DNA of 64,000 bases from Marinomonas hwangdonensis (GCF_003721245.1 NZ_RIZG01000003.1:310001-374000), one strand, 5' to 3'. Shown: positions 52,880 to 62,508, counted from the stretch's first letter. Notes: generated from the sequence alone by a model not told the origin. Made by a program: numbers and translations.

Positions 52880-53866
52880 ATGCCAACCTCACCACTTCGT
52901 ATTGTTTTTGCAGGAACACCTGAATTTGCAGCGGCTAGCCTGCAAGCTATCTTAGATTCAAAACTCGAAAACCAGTATGAGATCGTCGGCGTTTATACTC
53001 AGCCAGATCGTCCAGCAGGCCGTGGCCAAAAGCTGGTTCAGAGCCCTGTTAAGCAACTTGCTATCGCTAACGACATTCCAGTTTATCAGCCGTTAAATTT
53101 CAAACAGGATGAAGACAAGGCAAAACTCGCCGCGTTAGAAGCCGATCTTATGATTGTCGCTGCATACGGAATCATCCTGCCAAAAATAGTATTGGATACG
53201 CCTAAGTTTGGTTGCATCAACGTACATGCTTCTTTGCTGCCTCGCTGGCGTGGTGCCGCTCCGATTCATCGCTCTTTGATGGCTGGAGACAGCGAAACTG
53301 GCATCACTATCATGCAAATGGATGTTGGCTTAGATACGGGCGACATGCTGTTAAAAGCACGCTGCGATATCAAACCAACAGACACGTCAGAAACACTACA
53401 CGATCGCTTGGCGGTTCTTGGTGGTAGCGCACTCATTGAAGCTCTAGAAAGGTTCAAAGCCGATACATTATTTCCAGAGCAACAAGATGAAAGCCTCACT
53501 TGCTACGCCGCGAAACTTACCAAGCAAGAAGGCGAAGTAAACTGGTCATCTTCAGCAGAATTAATCGAGCGTCAAATTCGCGGTTTGTCACCTTGGCCAG
53601 TTGCTTACACCCACAGCATTGCTGGTGTAATGAAAATTCATGCGGCACACATTGCCAGCGTAGACGATGAAACTTCCATACCTGGTGATATTCTGGTGGT
53701 TAGCAAAAAGGGTATTATCATTGCCACTGGGCAAGGTTCACTCCTCATTACTGAGATCCAATTTTCAGGCGGCAAGCGCATGAAAGTCCAAGACGCCTTA
53801 AACGGCAAACACAAAGCCGCCTTAGAAATAGGTCAACGTCTTGGTCTTATTGAGCAGACGCTATGA
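52880..53866 (+). CDS. fmt: Methionyl-tRNA formyltransferase
   Basis: 328 residues: N-terminal formyltransferase domain (RIVFAGTPEFAAASLQAIL, VYTQPDRPAGRGQKL, and the folate-binding INVHASLLPRWRGAAPI near 114, then GITIMQMDVGLDTGDML) and a C-terminal OB-like domain. It formylates initiator Met-tRNA. Its stop overlaps the rsmB start by 4 bases (ATGA). Confidence 0.96.
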   Translation: MPTSPLRIVFAGTPEFAAASLQAILDSKLENQYEIVGVYTQPDRPAGRGQKLVQSPVKQLAIANDIPVYQPLNFKQDEDKAKLAALEADLMIVAAYGIILPKIVLDTPKFGCINVHASLLPRWRGAAPIHRSLMAGDSETGITIMQMDVGLDTGDMLLKARCDIKPTDTSETLHDRLAVLGGSALIEALERFKADTLFPEQQDESLTCYAAKLTKQEGEVNWSSSAELIERQIRGLSPWPVAYTHSIAGVMKIHAAHIASVDDETSIPGDILVVSKKGIIIATGQGSLLITEIQFSGGKRMKVQDALNGKHKAALEIGQRLGLIEQTL

Positions 53867-55242
53867 ACCAGTTTGACAAGAACATTTCATCCCACGCCAG
53901 CACAAGCACACAAAGCGCTCGCCAAGTGGCGGTTACAGTCATTACCAATATTCTGCTTCAACAGGGCTCGCTTAGTACGCAACTCGCTCGCCATCAAATG
54001 GATGTAGCAAGCGAACACGCTCCAATGCTTAAAGAATTATGCTTCGGTGTGTGTCGTCAGTACCCGAGACTAAACAGCATTGCATTGCATTTGTTGGCGC
54101 ATCCTTTTGAAGAAAAGGACACAGATTTATACGCTGTCTTACTTTTAGGTTTGTATCAATTAACCTACATGAACACTCCTGATCATGCGGCAGTAAACGA
54201 AACAGTAGAAGCGTGCCGGATCTTGAAAAAAGACTGGGCAACCAAGTTAATGAATGCAGTGCTACGTCGTTACCAAAGAGAGGCCGACGACATAGTTGAG
54301 ATTCTAGAAGCTCAACCTTCGGTAGAATTCAACATGCCAAAATGGCTGGTGAAGCGTTTCAATAAGCATTGGCCAGAGCATCTTGAAAAAATAATTGAAG
54401 CCAGCAACACGCATCCACCGATGTGTATTCGCGTAAACGAGAGTCTCGTTTCACGTGAAACATACAATGAGCAACTCCTAGACTTGGGTATAAATGCAGA
54501 AAATGGCGAGTTTTCAGATTCAGCTTTGTACCTAAGAAATGCCGTTCGAGTAGGAGAGTTACCAGGTTTTGATGATGGCTATGTTAGCGTTCAAGATGAA
54601 GCGGCTCAGCTTTCCGCACATATTTTATCGCCCAAAGACGGCGAGAAAATATTGGATGCTTGCGCAGCGCCTGGAGGAAAAACAGGTCACTTGTTAGAGA
54701 AAGCCAACTCTGCTGGACTAAGCTCAATGGAACTCACTGCCGTTGAACTAGAACCATGGCGCATGGAAAAAATCGAATCCAATTTGACACGTCTTGGCTA
54801 TTCGGCGCAATTGATTTGTGCCGATGCGAGTGACCTTGATGCGTGGTGGGATGGCGAACATTTCGACAAAATCTTACTCGACGTTCCATGTACTGCAACG
54901 GGGGTTATTCGTCGCAACCCAGACATTAAGATCAATCGAAAACCAGCCGATATTGATGATCTGGTTATCATCCAGCGAGAGATTCTTAAACAGGTTTGGA
55001 CGACGCTGAATCAAGGCGGCTTTCTGTTGTACGCCACTTGCTCGTTAATGCCGGAAGAAAACGAACAACAAATACAACATTTCTTGGCAAATCAAGCTGA
55101 CGCATCGGAAGTTCCATTGAATTCATTAGCACCAAGTTTTGCTACAGAGTGGGGAATTCCTGTTAGTTACGGTCGACAATTATTCCCGCATGAAGATGGT
55201 CACGATGGTTTCTACTACTGCCTGTTGCAGAAAAAAACTTAA
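53863..55242 (+). CDS. rsmB: 16S rRNA (cytosine-967-C5)-methyltransferase RsmB
   Basis: 459 residues. An N-terminal NusB-like domain (about 18-150) is followed by the methyltransferase domain. SAM-binding LDACAAPGGKTGHLLE lies near 265, the catalytic Cys in LLDVPCTATGVIRRNPDIK near 345 and the second Cys in LYATCSLMPEEN near 388. It methylates C967 of 16S rRNA. A parS-type palindrome lies inside the coding region at 54447-54462. Confidence 0.95.
   Translation: MNQFDKNISSHASTSTQSARQVAVTVITNILLQQGSLSTQLARHQMDVASEHAPMLKELCFGVCRQYPRLNSIALHLLAHPFEEKDTDLYAVLLLGLYQLTYMNTPDHAAVNETVEACRILKKDWATKLMNAVLRRYQREADDIVEILEAQPSVEFNMPKWLVKRFNKHWPEHLEKIIEASNTHPPMCIRVNESLVSRETYNEQLLDLGINAENGEFSDSALYLRNAVRVGELPGFDDGYVSVQDEAAQLSAHILSPKDGEKILDACAAPGGKTGHLLEKANSAGLSSMELTAVELEPWRMEKIESNLTRLGYSAQLICADASDLDAWWDGEHFDKILLDVPCTATGVIRRNPDIKINRKPADIDDLVIIQREILKQVWTTLNQGGFLLYATCSLMPEENEQQIQHFLANQADASEVPLNSLAPSFATEWGIPVSYGRQLFPHEDGHDGFYYCLLQKKT
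54447..54462. promoter_or_regulatory. parS: Chromosome partition site parS, inside rsmB
   Basis: CGTTTCACGTGAAACA contains the perfect 14-base palindrome GTTTCACGTGAAAC. It matches the conserved ParB-binding consensus TGTTTCACGTGAAACA at 15 of 16 positions. It lies in coding sequence and about 900 bases from a second site. Confidence 0.85.
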
Positions 55243-55736
55243 CGCCAGCTATTTGATGAAGTGATTAACAGGCAGACTATTTGTATTTAAAAAAAGGAAA
55301 TTGCTGAAATTGCTTTTGTGGCCAGAAGTGACTGTTCCACGTGAAACAGTCACTTCTGATTTGTTTCTCTTTTATTAATTTATCCTAAATATAGACTCGC
55401 AACTGTCACATTTTCATTACAAAAAAGGACTGTCGTCATTGTAAAAATAAAGTCACTTTCCTCATCTGAAAACAACAATTGAAGACTGAAAGTGCATAAG
55501 TTAATGCGATGAATTCACATGGACTTATAAGGGCGAAATTCATCCGAAAAAAAAATGAGTATTTTGCAAGTTCAAGTTAAATGTTTGCCCTTATGTGGTT
55601 ACACTTAGTGACCTGAATTAAGAATGTAAAATCGGCTACTCAGCCCGTTAACACGATTATTAAATCATGCTTTCTGTTATTGAACCTCATACTCTAGATA
55701 AAGAGCGAAACTCTACACAACGCTCTAAGGCAAACT
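55243..55736. other. Intergenic region between rsmB and trkA holding parS
   Basis: 494 bases without a gene. It contains the extended parS palindrome (55324-55357), a loose stem between GTCACTTTC (55453-55461) and GAAAGTGCA (55487-55495), and a wide inverted repeat of ATAAGGGC with GCCCTTAT in the 55530-55595 stretch. The trkA promoter must lie here. Confidence 0.5.
55333..55348. promoter_or_regulatory. parS: Chromosome partition site parS, within a 34-base palindrome
   Basis: TGTTCCACGTGAAACA matches known bacterial parS sites (TGTTNCACGTGAAACA) at all fixed positions. It is the centre of a larger inverted repeat, 55324-55357: AGAAGTGACTGTT on the left pairs with AACAGTCACTTCT on the right. 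Only one base pair in the whole 34-base palindrome is mismatched. Confidence 0.9.
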
Positions 55737-57110
55737 ATGAAAATCATCATTATTGGTGCAGGCCAAGTTGGTGCCACTCTTGCAGAAAACCTAGCAAGCG
55801 AAGATAACGATATCACTGTGATTGATATGGATGTCAATCGTCTTAGAGAATTGCAAGACCGTTTAGACATACAAACTGTCGAAGGCAATGGCGCTCACCC
55901 TGACGTGTTAGATCGCGCAGGTTGTAACGATGCTGACATGCTGATCGCCGTAAGTAACCAGGATGAGACAAACATGATTGCTTGTCAGGTTGCCCATACT
56001 CTCTTTAAAACTCCTACAAAAATAGGCCGTGTGCGTTCTAGTGTCTACGCTCAGTATCCCGCGCTCTTTAACGATCAAGCGATTCCAATGGACGTTCGCA
56101 TCAGTCCGGAAAAAGAAGTCACTAAACATTTAAGTCGATTAATTCGATATCCCGGTGCATTGCAAGTCATGGAATTCGCAAATGGCAAAGTGCAACTGGT
56201 AGTAGTTAAAGCCGAAAAGGGCGGCCCCTTAATTGATCAGCCAATTAGTTATTTAAAAGAACACATGCCTTCTATAATGACTCGGATTGCCGCTATTTAT
56301 CGGGATGGAAAATCTATTTCACCTGACGGAAATACGCAGATTCGGGCAAACGACGAGGTGTTCTTCCTCACCGCACAACGTGATGTGCTAGACGTTATGA
56401 GCGAACTGCGACCCTTAGATACTCCTTATCGACGCATCATTATTGCAGGTGGCGGTAATATCGGGGAACGATTGGCTCAGAGCTTAGAAAAAGAATACCG
56501 CGTTAAAATCATTGAGCGAGATCCAGAGCGCTGTCGTTATTTATCAGAAACACTCAATAACACCATAGTGCTCAATGGGGATGCGTCTAAGCAAGAATTA
56601 TTGCTCGAAGAAAACATCGAATCTACCGACGTTTTTTGCGCGCTAACCAACAACGACGAAGCCAACATCATGTCTTCTATGTTGGCAAAAGTACTCGGCG
56701 TTCGTACAGTTATGACCATCATCAATAACCCTGCCTATGTAGATATAGTGCAAGAAGGCATGATTGACATTGCGATTTCGCCGCAACAAACCACTATCAG
56801 TTCATTACTCAGTTATATTCGACGCGGTGATGTGGTCAACGTTCACTCGATGCGTAAAGGGGCCGCCGAAGCATTAGAGGCGGTAGCCCATGGGGATTAT
56901 CGTTCATCGAAAGTAGTGGGGCGAAGCATTGCCAGCTTAAACCTACCAGATGGTGCCACCATTGGTGCAATAGTGCGCGAAGACAGTATGTTCGTGGCGA
57001 CCGGCGATTTAATTATTCAGGCTGAAGATCACGTCATTATTTTTGTGACTAACAAAAAGCAAATCCCAGCCGTCGAGCAACTGTTTCAGGTCGGCTTAAC
57101 CTTCTTTTAA
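55737..57110 (+). CDS. trkA: Trk system potassium uptake protein TrkA
   Basis: 457 residues with two tandem RCK units. The first NAD-binding motif is IIIGAGQVGATLAENLA (residues 3-19) and the second IIIAGGGNIGERLAQSLE (near 233), each followed by a TrkA_C domain. TrkA is the cytoplasmic NAD-binding regulator of TrkH. trkH follows 70 bases downstream. Confidence 0.95.
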   Translation: MKIIIIGAGQVGATLAENLASEDNDITVIDMDVNRLRELQDRLDIQTVEGNGAHPDVLDRAGCNDADMLIAVSNQDETNMIACQVAHTLFKTPTKIGRVRSSVYAQYPALFNDQAIPMDVRISPEKEVTKHLSRLIRYPGALQVMEFANGKVQLVVVKAEKGGPLIDQPISYLKEHMPSIMTRIAAIYRDGKSISPDGNTQIRANDEVFFLTAQRDVLDVMSELRPLDTPYRRIIIAGGGNIGERLAQSLEKEYRVKIIERDPERCRYLSETLNNTIVLNGDASKQELLLEENIESTDVFCALTNNDEANIMSSMLAKVLGVRTVMTIINNPAYVDIVQEGMIDIAISPQQTTISSLLSYIRRGDVVNVHSMRKGAAEALEAVAHGDYRSSKVVGRSIASLNLPDGATIGAIVREDSMFVATGDLIIQAEDHVIIFVTNKKQIPAVEQLFQVGLTFF

Positions 57111-57180
57111 TTTTTCCCTGCTTATTAAGTAGGTTGTAAAGGCAGACCTGTCCGCGTCTAAGAGAGACAGGCTCTAGGAA

Positions 57181-58635
57181 ATGAGTATGCATTTAAGTGT
57201 TGTGTTACGTGTCATTGGTTTATTGGTCATGGTTTTCAGTATCGCACTGATCCCGCCCATCATTGTGTCCATGATCTATTCTGATGAGACAATCACGGCT
57301 TTTTTATATGCCTTTGCCATCAACATACTTGGCGGGTTCTTATTATGGTTTCCCGTACGTAATGCACGTGGAGAATTAAAAATTAGAGACGGTTTTTTGG
57401 TAACCGTTTTATTCTGGACAGTGCTCGGTTTGTTTGGGTCTGTGCCATTTTACTTAGCCGAATTACCCAACCTGTCGTTTACCGACGCCTTGTTTGAATC
57501 CGTCTCTGGATTAACCACAACCGGGGCCACCATCCTCACTGGCATTGATGATCTGCCCAAGTCTATTTTGTTTTATCGTCAGTTACTTAACTGGTTGGGT
57601 GGTATGGGTATTATCGTTTTGGCGGTGGCGATTATGCCAATGTTAGGAATTGGGGGGATGCAACTTTATAGAGCAGAGACTCCGGGGCCAGTAAAAGATT
57701 CAAAATTAACACCACGTATTGCTGAAACAGCAAAGGCACTCTGGCTCATTTATGCCACTTTAACGACGGTGTGTGCCCTAGGCTATTGGATTGCGGGTAT
57801 GAGCCTATTCGATGCAATCAGCCACAGTTTTTCTACGGTCGCTATTGGCGGGTTCTCAACACACGATGCCAGTATCGGCTATTTTAACAGTGTCGCGATC
57901 GAACTCATTTGTGTATTTTTCATGATAGTGTCGGCGTTTAACTTCGCTCTACACTTTTTTGCTTGGCGACACCGAAGTGTCTGGCATTATTTAAAAGACC
58001 CTGAAGCACGTTTTTTTATCTTAGTTTTATCCAGTACTTGTATATTGTCGACTCTGGTATTGGCTTTAACATCTACTTATGACTGGGACACATCTCTTCG
58101 CTATGCCTTGTTTGAGACAGTGTCTATCGCCACAACGGCTGGGTTTGGTACGACAGACTTTTCTGCTTGGCCCAATTTCTTACCTTTCTTACTGATCGTC
58201 ACCTCGTTCATTGGTGGTTGTGCCGGGTCAACTGGTGGTGGCATGAAGGTGATTCGTATTCTATTAATATTGAAACAGGGCATGCGTGAAATTCAGCGTT
58301 TAATCCACCCAAGTGCGGTTATTCCTGTCAAGGTAGGAGGAAAGGCGGTTAATGAACGCGTCGTTTCAGCGGTGTGGGGCTTCTTCTCGGCTTACTTGCT
58401 TATCTATATTGTCTTAATGATTGGCTTAATGGCAACAGGATTGGATCAAGTCACCTCTTGGTCTGCGGTTGCTGCAACGCTAAATAATTTAGGACCAGGG
58501 TTGGGAGAAGTCGCCTCTAGCTTTTCTAGCATTAGTGATCCCGCGAAATGGATGTTGTGTTTTGCTATGCTACTTGGACGTTTAGAAGTGTTTACCTTAC
58601 TGGTCTTATTCACGCCTATGTTCTGGCAGAAATAA
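57181..58635 (+). CDS. trkH: Trk system potassium uptake protein TrkH
   Basis: 484 residues, integral membrane. All four selectivity-filter segments are visible: GLTTTGATIL (near 113), TVAIGGFSTHD (near 222), IATTAGFGTTDF (near 318) and LNNLGPGLGEV (near 438). With TrkA it forms the potassium uptake system. ybaK follows after 20 bases and may be co-transcribed. Confidence 0.95.
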   Translation: MSMHLSVVLRVIGLLVMVFSIALIPPIIVSMIYSDETITAFLYAFAINILGGFLLWFPVRNARGELKIRDGFLVTVLFWTVLGLFGSVPFYLAELPNLSFTDALFESVSGLTTTGATILTGIDDLPKSILFYRQLLNWLGGMGIIVLAVAIMPMLGIGGMQLYRAETPGPVKDSKLTPRIAETAKALWLIYATLTTVCALGYWIAGMSLFDAISHSFSTVAIGGFSTHDASIGYFNSVAIELICVFFMIVSAFNFALHFFAWRHRSVWHYLKDPEARFFILVLSSTCILSTLVLALTSTYDWDTSLRYALFETVSIATTAGFGTTDFSAWPNFLPFLLIVTSFIGGCAGSTGGGMKVIRILLILKQGMREIQRLIHPSAVIPVKVGGKAVNERVVSAVWGFFSAYLLIYIVLMIGLMATGLDQVTSWSAVAATLNNLGPGLGEVASSFSSISDPAKWMLCFAMLLGRLEVFTLLVLFTPMFWQK

Positions 58636-58655
58636 CACAGTGACAGGAAAAAAAG

Positions 58656-59129
58656 ATGACGCCAGCTATTAACGAACTGAACAAACACCAAATCGCGTTT
58701 GGCATTCATGAATACGAGCACGACAGACAATGCTCTAACTTTGGCGAAGAGGCTGCGCAAAAGCTCAACCTTGATCCTGCTTGCGTCTTTAAAACCTTAT
58801 TAGTCAGCGACGATAAAAATCTGTTTGTCGCCATTGTCCCTGTCACCGGCACGCTCAACCTAAAGCGTGCCGCACAGGCTTTTGGGGTGAAAAAACTTCG
58901 TATGGCTGACGCAAAAGAAGCCGAACGAGTCACTGGATATTTGCTCGGTGGCATCAGCCCAGTAGGGCAAAAGAAACGTTTAGTGACCTGCATTGATCTA
59001 AGTGCACAAGCGTTTGACAAGATCTATGTCAGCGGAGGACAGCGCGGCTTAGACATCAGTCTGGCACCAGACGATCTCAGCCGAGTGTGTCGCAATACCA
59101 CTTTTTCAGACATTGCTGAAGCCAGATAG
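58656..59129 (+). CDS. ybaK: Cys-tRNA(Pro)/Cys-tRNA(Cys) deacylase YbaK
   Basis: 157 residues of the YbaK/ProX deacylase family. It has CVFKTLLV with the conserved Lys (near 46), VPVTGTLNLKRAAQAFGVKKLRMA, GYLLGGISPVGQKKRL (near 98) and a C-terminal YVSGGQRGLDISLAP. It clears mischarged Cys-tRNA(Pro). The gene lies between trkH and gmhB. Confidence 0.92.
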   Translation: MTPAINELNKHQIAFGIHEYEHDRQCSNFGEEAAQKLNLDPACVFKTLLVSDDKNLFVAIVPVTGTLNLKRAAQAFGVKKLRMADAKEAERVTGYLLGGISPVGQKKRLVTCIDLSAQAFDKIYVSGGQRGLDISLAPDDLSRVCRNTTFSDIAEAR

Positions 59130-59199
59130 TCGAAAACAAACAGCCCAATTCATCAAACCCTATTTCACTAATCTTACTGAACAAAAAGAGACCCTCTCC

Positions 59200-59760
59200 A
59201 TGGCCAAACAGATTAAACCCATTATTTTGCTCGATCGAGACGGCGTCATTAATCAAGACTCTGACGCTTACGTTAAAACCCTAGACGAATGGCAACCGCT
59301 TCCAGGCAGTATTAAATCCATCGCCGCGTTATCAAAAGCGGGCTTTCAAGTGTTTGTGGTGACCAACCAGTCAGGAATAGCGCGCGGTTATTATAGCGAA
59401 ACCACCTTGCACGCCATGCACGATAAAATGACGCAGTTAGTGGAAGCCGAAGGTGGTCGTATCAGTGGAATTCAATATTGTCCGCACGGCCCAGAAGACG
59501 AGTGCCATTGCCGTAAACCTAAGAGCGGCATGATTGAAGCTATTGAGGCCGAACTTGATTTATCCTTTGAACACTATCCTGCAATCATGGTTGGAGACTC
59601 TTTAAGGGATCTTCAGGCAGGAAAAGCGCGTGGATGCTCACCCGTATTGGTGTTAACCGGAAAAGGCCGTGAAACCCAGTATAAAGCCATCGACTTCCCG
59701 TTTGAGGTATTTACGGATCTGGCTGCCTTTACGATTTCCACATTGCAGAAATACAGCTAA
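59200..59760 (+). CDS. gmhB: D-glycero-beta-D-manno-heptose-1,7-bisphosphate 7-phosphatase
   Basis: 186 residues from the ATG at 59200 (MAKQIKPIILLDRDGV). It is a HAD-superfamily phosphatase with DRDGVIN (near 11), VTNQSGIARG (near 52), the zinc-binding CPH...CHCRKP motif (near 92-107) and VGDSLRDLQAG (near 134). It acts in ADP-heptose synthesis for LPS. The longer frame overlaps ybaK and was not used; AAAGAGA precedes the chosen ATG. Confidence 0.93.
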   Translation: MAKQIKPIILLDRDGVINQDSDAYVKTLDEWQPLPGSIKSIAALSKAGFQVFVVTNQSGIARGYYSETTLHAMHDKMTQLVEAEGGRISGIQYCPHGPEDECHCRKPKSGMIEAIEAELDLSFEHYPAIMVGDSLRDLQAGKARGCSPVLVLTGKGRETQYKAIDFPFEVFTDLAAFTISTLQKYS

Positions 59761-59854
59761 CCAAACCGATGTCCACAGACAGTCTGAAGTCGATTGATTC
59801 ATGTAGTGTGGGTGAGTGGTGAGCAAATGGCCAAGAGGTAAACGCTCACTCACA

Positions 59855-61030
59855 TCAAGACGATCGAGTCATCCAAGACAAACGTTGCCAACTTAGGCCC
59901 ATTAGAACCGCCAAAAACAACAGCAGATAAGGATAAGCCGAGATACTAAAAACATCGATGATAGGCCCTGTTAGCGATGGTGCTACCAGCGCCCCCAGAC
60001 CACAACAGACAAAAACAATGCCCGTTCGCTTACCGTTCAGCGACATGATGGTATTCGCATAGGAAAATAACATCGGGAAGAAAGCGGAACACCCCAGCCC
60101 AAGCCACAAGGCAATGAGCACCAAGGACGCATCGGACAAAACCATCATTAAGCTGCCACTGATACTGATCGCCAACAAACCATAAATCCCTTGGCGAGGA
60201 TCAATCCAACGCAGCAAAACCACCGAAATCAAACGCCCCAAGGACAAACTGACAAAAAACCAAGTCACTAAAATGGCTGCCGCCGTTTGAGTCGCGCCGG
60301 ACAAGACGGCATAGGTACTGATCCAGCCCGCAATGGTAAGCTCAAAACCCACATACAAAAAAATCACCGTTAAAAACGCCACAAACGTCGCTTTCTGCTT
60401 GGTAGCGGGGACCACCTCTGACGCTCTCGCTTCAAAAGTGGGACTAGGTTGACGCCATAGAAAAAACGGCAAGACTAAAGCGTACAAAGCCACTATCCAA
60501 TAGCCCGCACCATAGCCGCCTCCAGTCCACTGTGCAAAAATAAGAATTAAAGGCGCTAACATACAACCCGCGCTGTAACACAGATGCAGCACAGTCACAT
60601 AGGAACCCACTTTCTCCTTGTGTAACCAAACCATCATCATGTTGCCACCGGCATTCGCAGACACTTCCGCCGCGCCCAACAAGAAAAACAACACCACCAA
60701 CATGGGTAAACTGGTCGAAAAGGGCACTAGGGCCAAACCGCCAATAAGACAAAACAGCATGACAATAAGGTAGTGATGGCCTTGCCAACGGTCAAACATG
60801 CGACCAGCCAACAAAGCCCCTAGAATGTTTCCCACGGCTCTGGCGCTAAAAATAATGGAAATTTCCGCCATTGAGACATCAACCAGCCCTGCCAAGTAAA
60901 TTAAGCTAGGCCCAAGCAAGCCAGCCACAGCGCCTACGGCAATAAACATGGCGCAATAAAGCGACGTGCGGTGTAATTCTCTCATAGCGGCGACACCCAT
61001 TTTTGTTGTTTTGTATGCTGAATAGCGCAT
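59855..61030 (-). CDS. Major facilitator superfamily transporter
   Basis: 391 residues with about twelve helices in two halves. The MFS loop 2-3 motif is GRMFDRWQGHHYL (near 75), and the FucP-like pattern SANAGGNMMMVWLHKEKVGSYVTVLHLCYSAGCMLAPLI (pieces, near 120-155) is present. It resembles fucose-permease-type MFS proteins with N..G....HxxxxG. Substrate unknown. The start is uncertain: ATG 61030 has no clear ribosome site, and ATG at residue 16 (MRELHRTSLY) is an alternative. Confidence 0.82.
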   Translation of the reverse strand: MRYSAYKTTKMGVAAMRELHRTSLYCAMFIAVGAVAGLLGPSLIYLAGLVDVSMAEISIIFSARAVGNILGALLAGRMFDRWQGHHYLIVMLFCLIGGLALVPFSTSLPMLVVLFFLLGAAEVSANAGGNMMMVWLHKEKVGSYVTVLHLCYSAGCMLAPLILIFAQWTGGGYGAGYWIVALYALVLPFFLWRQPSPTFEARASEVVPATKQKATFVAFLTVIFLYVGFELTIAGWISTYAVLSGATQTAAAILVTWFFVSLSLGRLISVVLLRWIDPRQGIYGLLAISISGSLMMVLSDASLVLIALWLGLGCSAFFPMLFSYANTIMSLNGKRTGIVFVCCGLGALVAPSLTGPIIDVFSISAYPYLLLFLAVLMGLSWQRLSWMTRSS

Positions 61031-61140
61031 TTGATGTTTGATTTAATCACGCAGCATGATTTATTAATAGACGTCACGCATAAATACTTCCGTTCAGTTG
61101 AGGGGCAAGGCAAAAAAATGCAGTGTAAGTAATCACTTAC

Positions 61141-61539
61141 TTACCTTTTACGACTCTGAAATAAAAGAATATCCGTAAGATTATCCTCTATCCAATCTGC
61201 TAAATTAGCAACCCGTTCCGCTACACCCACTCCTAATTCTGTCAGGCTGTATTCCACATGAGGCGGCACCACAGGATACGATGTGCGTAAAACAAAGCCA
61301 TCTAATTCCAAGGCTTGAAGGGTTTGCGCCAGCATTTTTTCACTGACGCCTGAAATCTTGCGACGCAGTTCACTAAAACGATGCGTTTCGCCATCCTTGA
61401 GAGCAAACAACACCAGCACCCCCCAGCGACTCGTCACATGTTTCAAAATATCACGAGAAGGGCATTTGTCTGAAAACACATCGCCTCGCTCAAATAAGTG
61501 AGCCATGCCGTTCACAGAATCTTGTAAATTATTTTTCAT
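61141..61539 (-). CDS. HxlR-family regulator (QorR/YtfH-like)
   Basis: 132 residues with the HxlR winged helix: CPSRDILKHVTSRWGVLVLFALKDG (conserved redox Cys near 25), RFSELRRKISGVSEKMLAQTLQALELDGFVLR in pieces. Such regulators sense electrophiles or quinones through the N-terminal Cys. It is divergent from a qorB-like gene, the same arrangement as ytfH-ytfG in E. coli, and probably represses it. Confidence 0.87.
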   Translation of the reverse strand: MKNNLQDSVNGMAHLFERGDVFSDKCPSRDILKHVTSRWGVLVLFALKDGETHRFSELRRKISGVSEKMLAQTLQALELDGFVLRTSYPVVPPHVEYSLTELGVGVAERVANLADWIEDNLTDILLFQSRKR

Positions 61540-61559
61540 ACTTACCTTTTTGTACGTAC

Positions 61560-61580
61560 TTACTAAAAGTTTGTTAGTGA
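61560..61580. promoter_or_regulatory. Predicted HxlR operator between the regulator and qorB
   Basis: TTACTAA-AAGTTTG-TTAGTGA is an imperfect inverted repeat with seven-base arms (one mismatch) and a seven-base spacer, of the TACTA-type half-sites used by HxlR/YodB regulators. A GTACGTAC palindrome lies just to its left at 61552-61559. Confidence 0.5.
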
Positions 61581-61622
61581 TTTATTCTACTTCTATCCAA
61601 TTAAAACTCAAAGGAGAATATT

Positions 61623-62468
61623 ATGATTTTAATCACCGGCGCATCTGGCCAACTTGGTCGTCTAGTTATCGATAACCTTTTAAACACCACACCCGCTAAC
61701 CAAATCGTGGCAGCGGTTCGTAACCCAGAAAACATCGCCGATTTAGCCGAAAAGGGCGTTCAAATTCGCCAAGCGGATTACAGCGATCTCGATTCTCTTG
61801 TTGCGGCCATGCAAGGCGTGGAAAAAGTACTCTTGGTTTCTTCCAGCGAAGTGGGTCAACGTGTTGAGCAACACCGCAATGTCATCCATGCCGCCAAAGA
61901 AGCGGGGGTTGCTTTGATTGCGTACACCAGTATCTTAAACGCGGATACATCGCCGCTTATTTTGGCAAAAGAACACGTAACAACAGAGAATCTGTTAGCG
62001 GAATCTGGCGTACCTCATGTGCTACTTCGCAATGGCTGGTACTCCGAAAACTACACAATGGGCCTTGCGACCGCTTTAGAATACGGTGTGGTCGGTTGTG
62101 CAGGAGATGGGAAACTGTCTACTGCAGCGCGTGCAGACTATGCAGCGGCCGCGGCCGCAGTGCTTGTTAAAGACGGACAAGCTGGCAAAGTCTACGAACT
62201 GGCGGGCGACAACGCCTTCACGCTCAGTGAATACGCTGCCGCGATTAGCAAGGTATCCGGTAAAACTGTCGCCTACCAAAATGTACCAGAAGCGGAATAC
62301 ACAAAGATTCTGGTTGGCGCAGGCTTACCAGAAGGCTTCTCTGCTATTCTAGCTGATTCGGAAACAGGGGCTTCCAAAGGCGGCTTACACAGCGACAGCA
62401 AAGACCTATCCACGTTAATTGGCCGCTCTACGACGTCCATTGAAGTCAGCATCAAAGCCGCGTTGTAA
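61623..62468 (+). CDS. qorB: NAD(P)H:quinone oxidoreductase, NmrA/QorB type
   Basis: 281 residues of the atypical short-chain dehydrogenase/NmrA group. NADP motif is ITGASGQLGRLVIDNLL (residues 4-20). LLVSSSEVGQRVEQHRNVI, YTSILNADTSPLILAKEH and LLRNGWYSENY follow in order as in E. coli QorB (YtfG). It would reduce quinones with NADPH and protect against them; the divergent HxlR-type regulator fits induction by quinones. AAAGGAG lies before the ATG. Confidence 0.87.
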   Translation: MILITGASGQLGRLVIDNLLNTTPANQIVAAVRNPENIADLAEKGVQIRQADYSDLDSLVAAMQGVEKVLLVSSSEVGQRVEQHRNVIHAAKEAGVALIAYTSILNADTSPLILAKEHVTTENLLAESGVPHVLLRNGWYSENYTMGLATALEYGVVGCAGDGKLSTAARADYAAAAAAVLVKDGQAGKVYELAGDNAFTLSEYAAAISKVSGKTVAYQNVPEAEYTKILVGAGLPEGFSAILADSETGASKGGLHSDSKDLSTLIGRSTTSIEVSIKAAL

Positions 62469-62508
62469 GCCATTTTAACCTTGCTTAGTTATACAAATTA
62501 GATCAAAA

